This document shows positions 24,542 through 33,892 of a stretch of DNA of 64,000 bases, one piece after another (the first letter of the stretch is position 1; each line of letters starts with the position of its first letter). Source of the DNA: Pedobacter lusitanus (GTDB taxonomy: Bacteria > Bacteroidota > Bacteroidia > Sphingobacteriales > Sphingobacteriaceae); the NCBI RefSeq assembly GCF_040026395.1, contig NZ_CP157278.1, positions 4,960,001 to 5,024,000 on the forward strand. The letters run 5' to 3'. The position numbers were made by a program, and so were the translations under genes. The notes under the pieces were generated by a model. That model searched no databases, was not told where the DNA came from, and saw only the letters and a program-made list of their open reading frames with translations.

Positions 24542-26692
24542 ATGGACATTCAAAGATTTTTAAAGCTTCTCAAAAAATATATATGGATACTGGTATTGGT
24601 ACCTGTAGTAGCAGCTGTTATCACTTATTTTTTATCTAAAAATATTCCTAAAGAGTATAAATCTCAAGTTCAGATTTCTACTGGCCTGGTTGATCAGTCG
24701 AAACAATTGTCCTCTCAGACTCAGAATGATTACTTTAAAACAAGTCAGCAGTTTAGCAATATCATTGAAAAAATGAAGATGAGAAAGATTATGAGTATTC
24801 TTTCTTATAATCTGATTATTCATGATCTGGAAAACCCTAAGGCCACTTTCAGAAAATACAGTAAAAAACTGGATTCTCTTTCTGCTCCGCAAAAAGCTGA
24901 AGTTTTAGGAATCTATCAGCAGAAACTTGCGCAGAAAGTTCCGATTACGGTTTATGATAATAAAGGAAAGTATAAACTATATGACATCCTTCAGGGGATG
25001 GGTTATGGTGAGGCTGCCCTGAACAAAAAACTGATGATCTACAGACCTGATAACAGTGATTTTGTGAATATAGATTTTACATCAGAAAATCCGCAGTTGT
25101 CTGCCTATCTGGTGAATACACTGGCTACTGAGTTTATCAGTAACTACAGTATAGATGTTTACAATAACCAGAACAATTCTATAGCCGTGCTTGATTCCCT
25201 GCTTAAAAAGAAGGAAAAAGACATGAATGCCAAGAATGGTGCACTGAAAAGCTTCAAAATGAAAAACGGAGTCTTAAATCTGAATGAGCAGGCAGCTACT
25301 GTCTATTCGCAGATCTCTCAGTACGAAGAGAGAAAGGCTCAGGCTATTCGTGATATCCAGGCTAATCAGGGTGCCCTGGCAGCTATAAACAGTAAACTTA
25401 AAGGGGTTGGAGATCCTTATATGGGTGGTACGGTTATAGAAGATAATAATGCTATTCTCAATTTGAAAAGTGAACTGAAAATAGCCAATGACCGTTATAT
25501 AGATGGAAGTTTCAAACAGTCGGATAAACGTAAAGTAGATTCCCTGCAGAACTTATTATCCAGACAGTCTGCCAGAAATTCTGATAAAAACGTAGTTGAC
25601 CCGCAGGTAGCAAAACAGGGATTGGTACAGCAGAGAATTAATCTGGATATTTCAACCGGACAGATCAAGAATACCATCAATTCGATTGATAAGCAGCTGG
25701 CCAAACTTAAAGGACAGTATAATACAATGGTTCCTTTTGATGCCGGCATTCAAAACTATGAAAGGGATGCTGATATCGCAACAAAAGACTATATGGCAGC
25801 GCTGGAGCGTACTAATCAGAGTCGTACGGAGCAAAATACAGGTTTAAAACTGCAGGTTGCCCAGATTGGCTTACCAGGTTCTGCCGAGGCTTCTAAAACA
25901 CTGGTTTACGTTGCTTTATCTGGTATTGCGACTTTTGCTGTATGTTTTTCCGGTTTGGTACTGTTATTTCTGACAGATCATTCTATCAATACGATACATC
26001 AGCTGGAAGCAGCAACAAAAATGCGTGTACTGGGTAGTCTGAACTATGTTCCTGAAAAAAACATAGATATAAAATCTATCTGGAACGATACTAAAAACAA
26101 TAACTATACAATTCATAAGGATTTACTGCGGTCGCTGCGATTTGAAATCGGTGATCTGCTGGCGGCTGATGACAGCCGTGTACTGGGAATTACCAGTCTG
26201 GGCGCAGGTGAGGGAAAAACATTCCTGGCCTCTAACCTGGCTTATGCCTATGCCATGACCGGTAAAAAAGTGCTGTTGATTGGAGGTGATCAGGTTGCTC
26301 CTGTATTATCAGATTCCAAACAACTGCAGATCAGTCAGAACTTTGAAACGTTCCTGGTTAAAAGAGAAATACAGATCGATGATATGATCACCCGTTTGAA
26401 TAAGATTGATGAAACCAGATCTTTGCTTGAAATTCAGAGTGAGAGGAACCTGAGAGCGGGATTTGATGTGCTTAAAAAACAGTTTGATATCATCATTATC
26501 GATGTGAACAGCTTATTAAATATTAACCTGGCTAAAGAATGGCTTTCTTTTACTGAAAAGAACCTTGCTGTTTTTGAAGCTGGTAAAACATTAACTGATT
26601 CTGATAAAGATTTAGTAACTTTTCTTAAGAAACAGCCTGGGTTTATGGGCTGGGTGATCAATAAAATAAAATTGACCGGTATTGAAGGTTAA
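24542..26692 (+). CDS. Wzz/GumC-like chain-length protein with degenerate BY-kinase domain
   Basis: 716 residues. A first membrane helix is at about 14-30, a large periplasmic coiled region follows, and a second helix lies at about 453-478. The C-terminal ATPase domain has a good Walker A (G-A-G-E-G-K-T at 554-560) and a Walker-B-like I-I-I-I-D-V. The Walker A' aspartate motif is replaced by L-L-I-G-G-D-Q and the C-terminal tyrosine cluster is absent. It therefore fits polysaccharide co-polymerases, which set chain length with the Wzy polymerase encoded next, but autokinase activity is doubtful. It is 22 bases after the TolC-like gene. Confidence 0.85.
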   Translation: MDIQRFLKLLKKYIWILVLVPVVAAVITYFLSKNIPKEYKSQVQISTGLVDQSKQLSSQTQNDYFKTSQQFSNIIEKMKMRKIMSILSYNLIIHDLENPKATFRKYSKKLDSLSAPQKAEVLGIYQQKLAQKVPITVYDNKGKYKLYDILQGMGYGEAALNKKLMIYRPDNSDFVNIDFTSENPQLSAYLVNTLATEFISNYSIDVYNNQNNSIAVLDSLLKKKEKDMNAKNGALKSFKMKNGVLNLNEQAATVYSQISQYEERKAQAIRDIQANQGALAAINSKLKGVGDPYMGGTVIEDNNAILNLKSELKIANDRYIDGSFKQSDKRKVDSLQNLLSRQSARNSDKNVVDPQVAKQGLVQQRINLDISTGQIKNTINSIDKQLAKLKGQYNTMVPFDAGIQNYERDADIATKDYMAALERTNQSRTEQNTGLKLQVAQIGLPGSAEASKTLVYVALSGIATFAVCFSGLVLLFLTDHSINTIHQLEAATKMRVLGSLNYVPEKNIDIKSIWNDTKNNNYTIHKDLLRSLRFEIGDLLAADDSRVLGITSLGAGEGKTFLASNLAYAYAMTGKKVLLIGGDQVAPVLSDSKQLQISQNFETFLVKREIQIDDMITRLNKIDETRSLLEIQSERNLRAGFDVLKKQFDIIIIDVNSLLNINLAKEWLSFTEKNLAVFEAGKTLTDSDKDLVTFLKKQPGFMGWVINKIKLTGIEG

Positions 26693-26713
26693 TTTTTTGG
26701 TAGATATTTAATT

Positions 26714-28183
26714 ATGCAGCGAGATTCTAATCACCTGTTCTTAAAGAAATCGAGAATAAAATTTTTAATTTTTGGTCTTCTGATAGCGGGAATATCCAGT
26801 TTTGCAACTGCGAAACTGGAATTTTTAGTTCCGGTAGTATTAGCACTGCTGGCGGTATTTACTGTCTACCTGATTTTTTTATTCAGAAATCCTAAGGTCG
26901 GACTGGTAACTCTGGTTATTTACTGTTTTACGCTGGGCTTTTTAGGAAGAGAAATAGGTGGGGTACCTTATGGTATCGGGATTGAAATCTTGCTGGTGCT
27001 CACCTGGTTATCCTCGCTGATTTATTATAAAAAAGAAGACTGGCCGGTGATACGGAATGATCTGAGCTTATTGTTCCTGATCTGGTTTATCGTTAGTGTA
27101 ATTGAGGTTATTAATCCGGCCGGGGCAAGTGTAATGGGCTGGCTGATGGAAATCAGGTCAGTTGCCTTATATCCTGTGCTGCTTATTCCTTTGAGTTTTG
27201 TCGTTTTTAACAAAAAGAGTGATCTGGATCTCTTTATTAAACTGATTCTGGGTTTGGCACTTGTAGCTGCATTGAACGGAATTAAACAGATTCATATTGG
27301 TTTATTTCCCGGAGAACAGGCCTTTATTTTAGGTCCTGGTGGGGCAACACATTTGATTTTTGGGAAACTAAGAGCCTTTTCGTTTTACGATGCCGGACAG
27401 TTCGGTGCTTTTGAAGCTGTTTTTGTGGTGATGGCTGTGGTGTTGGCTCTGGGCTCGTCCAAACTATGGAAAAAGGTTACCTTGTTTTCTTTTGCAGCTA
27501 TCTATGGTTATGCGATGTTACTTTCGGGCACAAGGGGCGCTTTTTTCGCCCTGGTCGTCGCCGCTATATTTGCTATATTTCTTACTAAAAATTTCAAGGT
27601 GTTATTTCTGGGTGGGTTTTTTATGGTCATGTTTTTAGGGGTACTTAAATTTACTACCATAGGGAGCAATTACTATGAAATTAACCGCTTCAGAAGTTCA
27701 CTGGATCCGGAAGATCCGTCTTTGAATGTACGTTTTAATACACAACGGGTTTTAAGGGAATATCTCAGTACCCGGCCTTTTGGAGGCGGATTGGGTGTGC
27801 TGGGAGCCTTTTCCACGTATAACCAGGATAAATTTCTGTCGACTATCCAGCCGGATAGTTACTGGGTTAAGATCTGGGCTATGTATGGTATTGTCGGGCT
27901 GACCCTGTGGTTTAGTATACTGATGTATGTGCTGGGTAAATGCTGCGGAATCATCTGGAAAATACAGGATAAAAAACTTAAAGTAAAACTCATCGCTATT
28001 TTATCGGCCAGTGCCGGTATATTTTTCTGTAGTTATGGAAATGAGGTTATCAATAATATGCCCTCTTCCATGATTGTCTGTATCTCATTTGTTCTGGTTT
28101 ATCTGGGCCCTAAATTTGATAGGGATATAGCAGATGAAAATTTAATTGCCAATAGTAGTTCATTAGAAATTAAACCCGTTTAA
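26714..28183 (+). CDS. O-antigen ligase / Wzy-type polymerase
   Basis: 489 residues with about eleven hydrophobic spans and a large periplasmic loop in the C-terminal half, the layout of the O-antigen ligase/polymerase (Wzy_C) family. The S-G-T-R-G-A-F-F segment near residue 275 is the conserved loop motif, and the loop contains several arginines (N-R-F-R-S-S and V-R-F-N-T-Q-R). It would join repeat units on the periplasmic side. Its place right after the Wzz-like gene supports polymerase rather than ligase. Confidence 0.85.
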   Translation: MQRDSNHLFLKKSRIKFLIFGLLIAGISSFATAKLEFLVPVVLALLAVFTVYLIFLFRNPKVGLVTLVIYCFTLGFLGREIGGVPYGIGIEILLVLTWLSSLIYYKKEDWPVIRNDLSLLFLIWFIVSVIEVINPAGASVMGWLMEIRSVALYPVLLIPLSFVVFNKKSDLDLFIKLILGLALVAALNGIKQIHIGLFPGEQAFILGPGGATHLIFGKLRAFSFYDAGQFGAFEAVFVVMAVVLALGSSKLWKKVTLFSFAAIYGYAMLLSGTRGAFFALVVAAIFAIFLTKNFKVLFLGGFFMVMFLGVLKFTTIGSNYYEINRFRSSLDPEDPSLNVRFNTQRVLREYLSTRPFGGGLGVLGAFSTYNQDKFLSTIQPDSYWVKIWAMYGIVGLTLWFSILMYVLGKCCGIIWKIQDKKLKVKLIAILSASAGIFFCSYGNEVINNMPSSMIVCISFVLVYLGPKFDRDIADENLIANSSSLEIKPV

Positions 28184-28194
28184 TCCGATCCGTT

Positions 28195-28305
28195 ATGCCA
28201 TTTGAAATATTTCTTATTCCCGGTTTACTCTTTTTTGCCTATGGCTTCTTTAAGTCTGGTAAACACTTTGAAAAGGTGTATTCAAAAGAGGAAGAACCTA
28301 AATAA
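28195..28305 (+). CDS. 36-residue single-span membrane protein
   Basis: A small frame ATG at 28195 to TAA at 28305. The product has one hydrophobic helix (residues 4-19, rich in F, L and I) and a basic-then-acidic tail ending K-E-E-E-P-K. It fills the gap between the polymerase and the next glycosyltransferase gene, keeps 11- and 14-base intergenic spacings, and its composition fits a real micro-protein. No family is recognised. It could be an accessory to the polymerase or membrane glycosyltransferase. Confidence 0.45.
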   Translation: MPFEIFLIPGLLFFAYGFFKSGKHFEKVYSKEEEPK

Positions 28306-28319
28306 AAAGGATATTTATT

Positions 28320-29474
28320 ATGAATCAAACTCTTTGGGTAGTTTTTCAGGTCATCATTGGATATAACCTTGTTCTTCCAATGCTGCTTTTTGTTTTCTAT
28401 AAACTCTTTAAAAGAAAAAGAAAAACAAGCGGGAAGACCAGTAATTATGATTATGCCATCATTGTTACGGCTTACGAACAGACAGGGCTTTTGCCTTCGG
28501 TCGTTGATTCTCTGCTGCAGTTGAATTATGAAAACTATCTGATTTATATCGTAGCTGATAATTGTGATATTTCAGACCTGCATTTTAACAATGACAGGGT
28601 AATACTGTTAAAACCGGAAACAGTTCTGGCTAGTAACACCAGATCTCATCTTTATGCAATTGCTCATTTTAAAAGAGCGCATGAGCTGCTGACTATCATA
28701 GATAGTGATAACCTGACAGACCCGGAATATCTCAATGAACTGAATCAGTTTTTTGACCAGGGGTTTGAAGCGGTTCAGGGAGTCAGGGCAGCTAAAAACC
28801 TGAATACCACTTTTGCCTGTCTGGATGCGGCAAGGGATATTTATTATCACTTTTATGATGGAGAGGTTTTGTTTGAATTGGGCTCATCAGCTACTCTGGC
28901 GGGGTCAGGAATGGCTTTTAAAACCAGTCTTTACAGCTCCTGTTTTGATAATCTGGATATTACCGGGGCAGGGTTTGATAAGGTACTGCAGGCTCAGCTG
29001 TTAAAACGGGGTAAACGTATTGCTTTTGCTCAAAAGGCAGTTGTATATGATGAAAAAACGACGAATTCTGCACAGTTGGTTAACCAGCGGTCCAGATGGA
29101 TCAATACCTGGTTCAAATATTTTGGATATGGATTTGATATTTTATTCAGGGGGATAAAAAGATTAAATTTTAATCAGTTTTTATTTGGTGTGATTTTACT
29201 AAGACCACCCTTGTTTATGTTTATACTGTTGTCTCTTTTATGTGCTTTTGTTAATTTATTTATCTTCCCGTTTTATACTTTAATCTGGTTTTTTGCCTTC
29301 GGGATTTTTGCTGCGAGCTTCTGGATTTCACTGATCAGTCATCCAACTGATCCCAGGATATACCGGTCTTTAATTAACATTCCAAAGTTTATATTTTTTC
29401 AATTATTATCATTAGTACATGCCAAACAGGCCAACAAGCGGTCGGTAGCTACTAAACATGATATTACTTCATAA
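28320..29474 (+). CDS. membrane-associated family 2 glycosyltransferase
   Basis: 384 residues. An N-terminal membrane helix is followed by a GT-A domain (about 40-270) with I-I-V-T-A-Y-E-Q, D-N-C-D for donor binding and D-S-D-N as the metal motif. A Q-R-S-R-W-I-N-T-W motif, the QxxRW of processive GT2 enzymes, lies at about 255-265. Two or three membrane helices close the protein. This architecture matches enzymes that make and thread a glycan or act on lipid-linked acceptors. The sugar cannot be predicted. Confidence 0.88.
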   Translation: MNQTLWVVFQVIIGYNLVLPMLLFVFYKLFKRKRKTSGKTSNYDYAIIVTAYEQTGLLPSVVDSLLQLNYENYLIYIVADNCDISDLHFNNDRVILLKPETVLASNTRSHLYAIAHFKRAHELLTIIDSDNLTDPEYLNELNQFFDQGFEAVQGVRAAKNLNTTFACLDAARDIYYHFYDGEVLFELGSSATLAGSGMAFKTSLYSSCFDNLDITGAGFDKVLQAQLLKRGKRIAFAQKAVVYDEKTTNSAQLVNQRSRWINTWFKYFGYGFDILFRGIKRLNFNQFLFGVILLRPPLFMFILLSLLCAFVNLFIFPFYTLIWFFAFGIFAASFWISLISHPTDPRIYRSLINIPKFIFFQLLSLVHAKQANKRSVATKHDITS

Positions 29475-29479
29475 TTCTT

Positions 29480-30694
29480 ATGATCAAGCAAACAGAAGGA
29501 GCAGTCATTTCAGGAAGGGATATTGTTATTGTTGGCCAGCAGCCATGGGATGTGAATATTGGTAGTAATTGCAAAAATATAGCTATAGAACTGGCTAAAC
29601 ATAACCGGGTTTTATATGTTAATTCTGCGCTGGACAGGATAACGTTGCTCAGAAACAGAAAAGATGCTGCAATTATCAAACGCAGAGCTGTAATTAAAGG
29701 GAAAACAAATGGTCTGATTCCGGTTAGTGATAATTTATGGACGCTTTATCCTGATGTGCTGATTGAATCTGTCAACTGGATTAATAATTTTAAAATATTT
29801 GATCTGCTGAACAAGCGGAATAACAGGCTCTTTGCCGGATCAATTTTGAAAACCATATCCTTACTGGGTTTTAAAAATGTAATACTCTTTAATGATAATG
29901 ATATGTTCAAGAGTTTTTATCTTAAAGAATTTCTTCATCCTGCTCTGAGTATTTATTATTCCAGAGATTTTATGCTGGCTGTGGATTACTGGAAAAAACA
30001 CGGGACGAAAATTGAACCTGCCCTGATTGCCAAGAGTGATTTATGTGTAGCGAACTCTACTTATCTGAGTAATTATTGCAAGCAATATAATCCTTCCTCT
30101 TTTTATATAGGTCAGGGCTGTGAACTTGATATTTTTACCAGTTCAAAAGATCTTCCGGTTGTAGCAGCTATTGAAAAACTATCCGGGCCTAAAATAGGTT
30201 ATGTAGGAGCTTTGCAGAGTATACGTCTGGACATTGACCTTATTGGTTATATCGCGTGGACTAAACCGGAATGGAATATTATTCTGGTAGGTCCTGAAGA
30301 TGATGTATTCAGGGATAGTGAATTACACAGCATTCCGAATATCCATTTTTCTGGTGCTCAGAAACCTGAAGATCTGCCGCAGTATATCAATGCGTTTGAT
30401 CTGTGTATCAACCCTCAGCTGATTAACCAGGTAACTATAGGGAATTATCCCCGCAAAATTGATGAATACCTGGCTATGGGTAAACCCGTGGTGGCTACAC
30501 ATACCGAGGCTGTGACTATTTTTGAAAAGGCAGTTTATCTGGCAGAAGGTAAAGAAAACTTTGTAGCCATGATTGATAAGGGGCTTCATGAAAATACTGC
30601 TGAACTGGCAGCATACCGGGTAGAGGTTGCACAGTCGCATTCCTGGGAAAACAGTGTAGGTGAATTGTATAAGGCTATTAATCACGTCATATAA
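29480..30694 (+). CDS. GT4-like glycosyltransferase
   Basis: 404 residues of GT-B fold. The C-terminal donor half contains G-Y-V-G-A-L, I-I-L-V-G-P-E-D-D and P-R-K-I-D-E-Y-L-A-M-G-K-P-V-V-A-T, the typical EX7E-type region of family 4 (glycos_transf_1). The N-terminal half holds G-Q-Q-P-W-D-V-N-I-G-S-N for the acceptor side. It follows the GT2 gene by 5 bases and precedes an acyltransferase gene by 6, so it belongs to the same transcript. Confidence 0.85.
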   Translation: MIKQTEGAVISGRDIVIVGQQPWDVNIGSNCKNIAIELAKHNRVLYVNSALDRITLLRNRKDAAIIKRRAVIKGKTNGLIPVSDNLWTLYPDVLIESVNWINNFKIFDLLNKRNNRLFAGSILKTISLLGFKNVILFNDNDMFKSFYLKEFLHPALSIYYSRDFMLAVDYWKKHGTKIEPALIAKSDLCVANSTYLSNYCKQYNPSSFYIGQGCELDIFTSSKDLPVVAAIEKLSGPKIGYVGALQSIRLDIDLIGYIAWTKPEWNIILVGPEDDVFRDSELHSIPNIHFSGAQKPEDLPQYINAFDLCINPQLINQVTIGNYPRKIDEYLAMGKPVVATHTEAVTIFEKAVYLAEGKENFVAMIDKGLHENTAELAAYRVEVAQSHSWENSVGELYKAINHVI

Positions 30695-30700
30695 ACAGCT

Positions 30701-31321
30701 ATGTCATTATCCGCAAAAATAAAAGCCAATCCGGTACTGAAAAAAATAGCACACAGGATGTTAATTCCTGCTAATGATTTCAGACCAAGGTTATGGGTCA
30801 GATTACTGGTGAATCCTTTCAAACATCAAAAAGGAAAAGGGACGATTGTAAGAAGAATGACCAGAATGGATGTATTTCCATTTAATCCTTTTGCATTGGG
30901 GGATTATAGTATTATAGAGGATTTTTCAACGATTAATAACGGGGTAGGAGCAGTGCTGATTGGTAACCGGACAATTATTGGAATTGGTTGTACAGTTATT
31001 GGCCCGGTAAAAATCGGGAACCATGTTATGCTTGCACAAAACATCGTGATTTCAGGACTTAATCATGGTTATGAACTGATTGATATTCCTCCAAGTGAAC
31101 AGAAGACAGTAACAAAAGATATCACCATCAAAGATAATGTCTGGATCGGAGCTAATTGTGTGATTACTGCTGGTGTTACCATTGGCAGGCATGCTGTGAT
31201 CGGAGCGGGAAGTGTAGTTACTAAAGATGTACCTGATTACTCGGTAGCTGTAGGTAATCCTGCAAGAGTTATTAAATTATATAATTTTGAGAACAAACAG
31301 TGGGAGTCTGTAAAATCCTGA
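30701..31321 (+). CDS. left-handed beta-helix acetyltransferase (WcaF/hexapeptide family)
   Basis: 206 residues. Hexapeptide repeats run from about 80 to 190: I-G-N-R-T-I, I-G-P-V-K-I-G, then V-W-I-G-A-N-C-V-I-T-A-G-V-T-I-G, A-V-I-G-A-G-S-V-V-T-K-D-V-P and the closing G-N-P-A-R-V-I-K. A loop with L-N-H-G-Y holds the likely catalytic histidine. Members acetylate sugar hydroxyl or amino groups with acetyl-CoA. It probably modifies a residue of the repeat unit. Its resemblance is to WcaF rather than FdtC. Confidence 0.88.
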   Translation: MSLSAKIKANPVLKKIAHRMLIPANDFRPRLWVRLLVNPFKHQKGKGTIVRRMTRMDVFPFNPFALGDYSIIEDFSTINNGVGAVLIGNRTIIGIGCTVIGPVKIGNHVMLAQNIVISGLNHGYELIDIPPSEQKTVTKDITIKDNVWIGANCVITAGVTIGRHAVIGAGSVVTKDVPDYSVAVGNPARVIKLYNFENKQWESVKS

Positions 31322-31349
31322 CCAATTTATTCTTTCAAAGCTGAATATT

Positions 31350-32180
31350 ATGAAGAGCCCGTATAACCCTGACTGGATAAATCAATTCCTCTATACTTAC
31401 ACAAAGTATGAAGAAATTGACCCTGCTGTATTTGCAGCAATCAACAGGGATCTGGATAAAGTACAAAGTAAAGAGCCGCTGGTAAGTGTAGTGGTTATTG
31501 CATGGAATGAAGAGATTAATATTCTTCGTTGCGTGGCCAGTTTGTCTAAAATGAAAACAGCTATCCCTTTTGAAATTATTGTGGTTAATAATAATTCACA
31601 GGATAAAACACAGGAAACTATTGACCAGCTTCATGTCAGATCTTTTAATGAACTGACCCAGGGAGCAGGCCCGGCCAGACAAAAAGGCCAGGAAAATGCT
31701 TTGGGTAAATATATTTTAACTGCTGATGCAGATTGTTTTTATCCGGAAGTATGGATTGATGAGATGATGCGTGTTTTAACACAGCAAGGGGTAGTTTGTG
31801 TATATGGCAGATACTCTTTTATTGGCGAGCCGGGATTTCCAAGATGGAAACTCAGGATACTGGAAACATTAAAAGATACTATGGCTGAAATCAGACATAT
31901 CAAACAGCCTTATTTCAATACGTTTGGGATTAGCATGGGCTATGTGAAAGAGTTTGGCCTCAAAATTGGGTTTATCAGGATCAACAGGAGAGGTGAGGAT
32001 GGACAGCTTTGTCTGGATTTAATGAGTTATGGTAAAATCAAACAGGTTAAAGCCAGAAAAGCAAGAGTATGGACAGGTGTGAGAACACTGAGCCAGAACG
32101 GTTCTTTTTATAATATCGTAATTTCCAGAATCAAAGAAGATCTGAAAAGATTTAAATATAATTTTATTACCCGTAATTAA
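31350..32180 (+). CDS. family 2 glycosyltransferase
   Basis: 276 residues of soluble GT-A fold. The N-terminal strand V-V-V-I-A-W-N-E-E, the N-N-N-S-Q-D-K-T donor loop and the metal motif in T-A-D-A-D-C are present. There is no membrane helix. It probably adds one sugar of the exopolysaccharide repeat. It is followed after 4 bases by the first of a repeated GT2/GT8 set. Confidence 0.85.
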   Translation: MKSPYNPDWINQFLYTYTKYEEIDPAVFAAINRDLDKVQSKEPLVSVVVIAWNEEINILRCVASLSKMKTAIPFEIIVVNNNSQDKTQETIDQLHVRSFNELTQGAGPARQKGQENALGKYILTADADCFYPEVWIDEMMRVLTQQGVVCVYGRYSFIGEPGFPRWKLRILETLKDTMAEIRHIKQPYFNTFGISMGYVKEFGLKIGFIRINRRGEDGQLCLDLMSYGKIKQVKARKARVWTGVRTLSQNGSFYNIVISRIKEDLKRFKYNFITRN

Positions 32181-32184
32181 TAAT

Positions 32185-32988
32185 ATGTCCGTGATGCCAG
32201 TGAATGATAAGATGAATCTTTTTGATGATGTTACACTGCTGATTACTCATTATAACAGAAGTAGTTCTTTAGAACGGTTACTCAGAACTTTTAAAGAGCA
32301 GGGGGTTGGTTTCAGTGAAATTATAGTTTCTGATGATTGCAGTGACAGCTTTCATTTAAAGCATCTTGAAAAGATTAAGGATGAATTTTCCTTCAGACTG
32401 ATTACTGCAAAAGTTAATGGGGGATTAGGTAATAATCTCAATAAGGGACAAATTGAGGTGAAAACGCCCTATACGTTATATGTACAGGAAGATTTTATTC
32501 CTCTGCCTGTTTTTGCTGCACATTTTCATGATGCCATGGATATGATGCACGCTGAGGCAGATCTTGATCTGGTAAGATTTTATGCTTATGGTCCGTATCC
32601 TTATCTGAAACCGTATAAAAATGGATTTTCAGCGATGTTGTATAAACCCTGGTATACCGATAAAAATAAGATATACAATTATAGTGATCACCCTCATCTC
32701 AGACGCTCTTCATTCTTTGAACGTTTTGGGAAATATACTGAGGGGATAAAGTCTGACAAAACTGAATATGAAATGTGTCTGTCTTTCATTCAGAATAAAG
32801 GGAGAGCACTTTTTTATGATCAGTATGACAGCCTTTTTCTGCAGGAAAATTCTTCGGCAGAACCCAGTACGGTAACCAGAAGTAACTGGAGACAAAGTGA
32901 TAATCCACTGATTTCATTAGTCAGGCTGGTATACAGACAGATTAAGTATAATTATGACCTTCATATCAATACTAAATTCAAAAGATAA
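32185..32988 (+). CDS. family 2 glycosyltransferase, paralogue set member 1
   Basis: 267 residues of GT-A fold beginning V-T-L-L-I-T-H-Y-N-R-S with the donor-site V-S-D-D-C-S-D and the metal-site Y-V-Q-E-D-F. Shared segments P-Y-P-Y-L-K-P-Y-K-N-G-F-S and D-H-P-H-L-R-R mark it as a close paralogue of the genes at 33893 and 39398. An ATG at 32200 or later is also possible as start, but the short N-terminal extension does no harm. Confidence 0.85.
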   Translation: MSVMPVNDKMNLFDDVTLLITHYNRSSSLERLLRTFKEQGVGFSEIIVSDDCSDSFHLKHLEKIKDEFSFRLITAKVNGGLGNNLNKGQIEVKTPYTLYVQEDFIPLPVFAAHFHDAMDMMHAEADLDLVRFYAYGPYPYLKPYKNGFSAMLYKPWYTDKNKIYNYSDHPHLRRSSFFERFGKYTEGIKSDKTEYEMCLSFIQNKGRALFYDQYDSLFLQENSSAEPSTVTRSNWRQSDNPLISLVRLVYRQIKYNYDLHINTKFKR

Positions 32989-32999
32989 GACAAAAAAAT

Positions 33000-33881
33000 A
33001 TGAAACTGAACAATCGCATATCCGTTGTAGTAGCTTGTGATAATCACTATGTAATACTCATGGCTGCCTTATTGAAATCGATTGAAATGAATCATTTGAG
33101 TGAGGATATTGTGGATATTTATATCGTTGATGATCATATCTCGAAAGTGAACAGGCAAAAACTCACTGCTTCACTGGTACTGGAAAAGATTAATCTGATC
33201 TGGTTGAAAATGAGTGAAATAATTCCGGAAGGAGTCAAATTGCCATTAGTCAATAATTCTTATCCGCTCAATACTTATATCAGACTTCTGATCCCTTATT
33301 TTATACCAAAGGAAATCAAAAAGGTACTCTTTTTAGATGTGGATATGATCATGCTGGATGATATCAGTAATTTATGGAGGATTGAAACCGGGGATAAAGT
33401 GATCGGCGCTGTAAATGATAATGCCGGTGATCATGAAAAGACTATCAGGGAAGGGATTGAAAATTATCAGGAATTAGGTCTTGATCCTGATCAGAAGTAT
33501 TTTAATGCAGGTCTCCAGCTTATTAATATAGAAAAGTGGCAGGAACAGGATATTACACAGAAAACTTTTGATGCCATTAACAGCAATAAGAAATATGCTG
33601 GTCTGGGTGATCAGTATGGATTGAATATTTCACTGATTGGTAACTGGCACGAGATTGACAGAATGTGGAACTGTTTCTCTGTTTGTACCGATCCAAAACC
33701 TAAGCTGATTCATTATTTTCACAGAAAACCTATTTATAAAACCTATGCCTATAATTATAGGGAAGAGTTCTTTTATTATCTGAATCTGACAGCATGGAAA
33801 GGGTTTAAGCCAATTGGAGAAACAACAAGATATATGAAAAAGATAAATAATATCTTTGAGAAGATAAAACTGTTATTCTAA
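33000..33881 (+). CDS. family 8 glycosyltransferase, copy 1
   Basis: 293 residues of the LgtC/glycogenin GT8 family. The nucleotide-sugar strand V-V-V-A-C-D-N-H-Y, the metal motif D113-V-D115 in F-L-D-V-D-M-I-M-L, and K-Y-F-N-A-G-L-Q-L-I-N-I-E-K-W are characteristic. A histidine in L-I-H-Y-F-H probably completes the metal site. GT8 enzymes are retaining galactosyl- or glucosyltransferases. It lies between two GT2 paralogues and has a second copy on the minus strand at 38450. Confidence 0.88.
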   Translation: MKLNNRISVVVACDNHYVILMAALLKSIEMNHLSEDIVDIYIVDDHISKVNRQKLTASLVLEKINLIWLKMSEIIPEGVKLPLVNNSYPLNTYIRLLIPYFIPKEIKKVLFLDVDMIMLDDISNLWRIETGDKVIGAVNDNAGDHEKTIREGIENYQELGLDPDQKYFNAGLQLINIEKWQEQDITQKTFDAINSNKKYAGLGDQYGLNISLIGNWHEIDRMWNCFSVCTDPKPKLIHYFHRKPIYKTYAYNYREEFFYYLNLTAWKGFKPIGETTRYMKKINNIFEKIKLLF

Positions 33882-33892
33882 CGGGGATTTAA

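Noticed and set aside
30323..30685. 120-codon minus-strand frame
   Set aside because: Lies antisense to the conserved donor domain of the GT4-like gene and has no start context.
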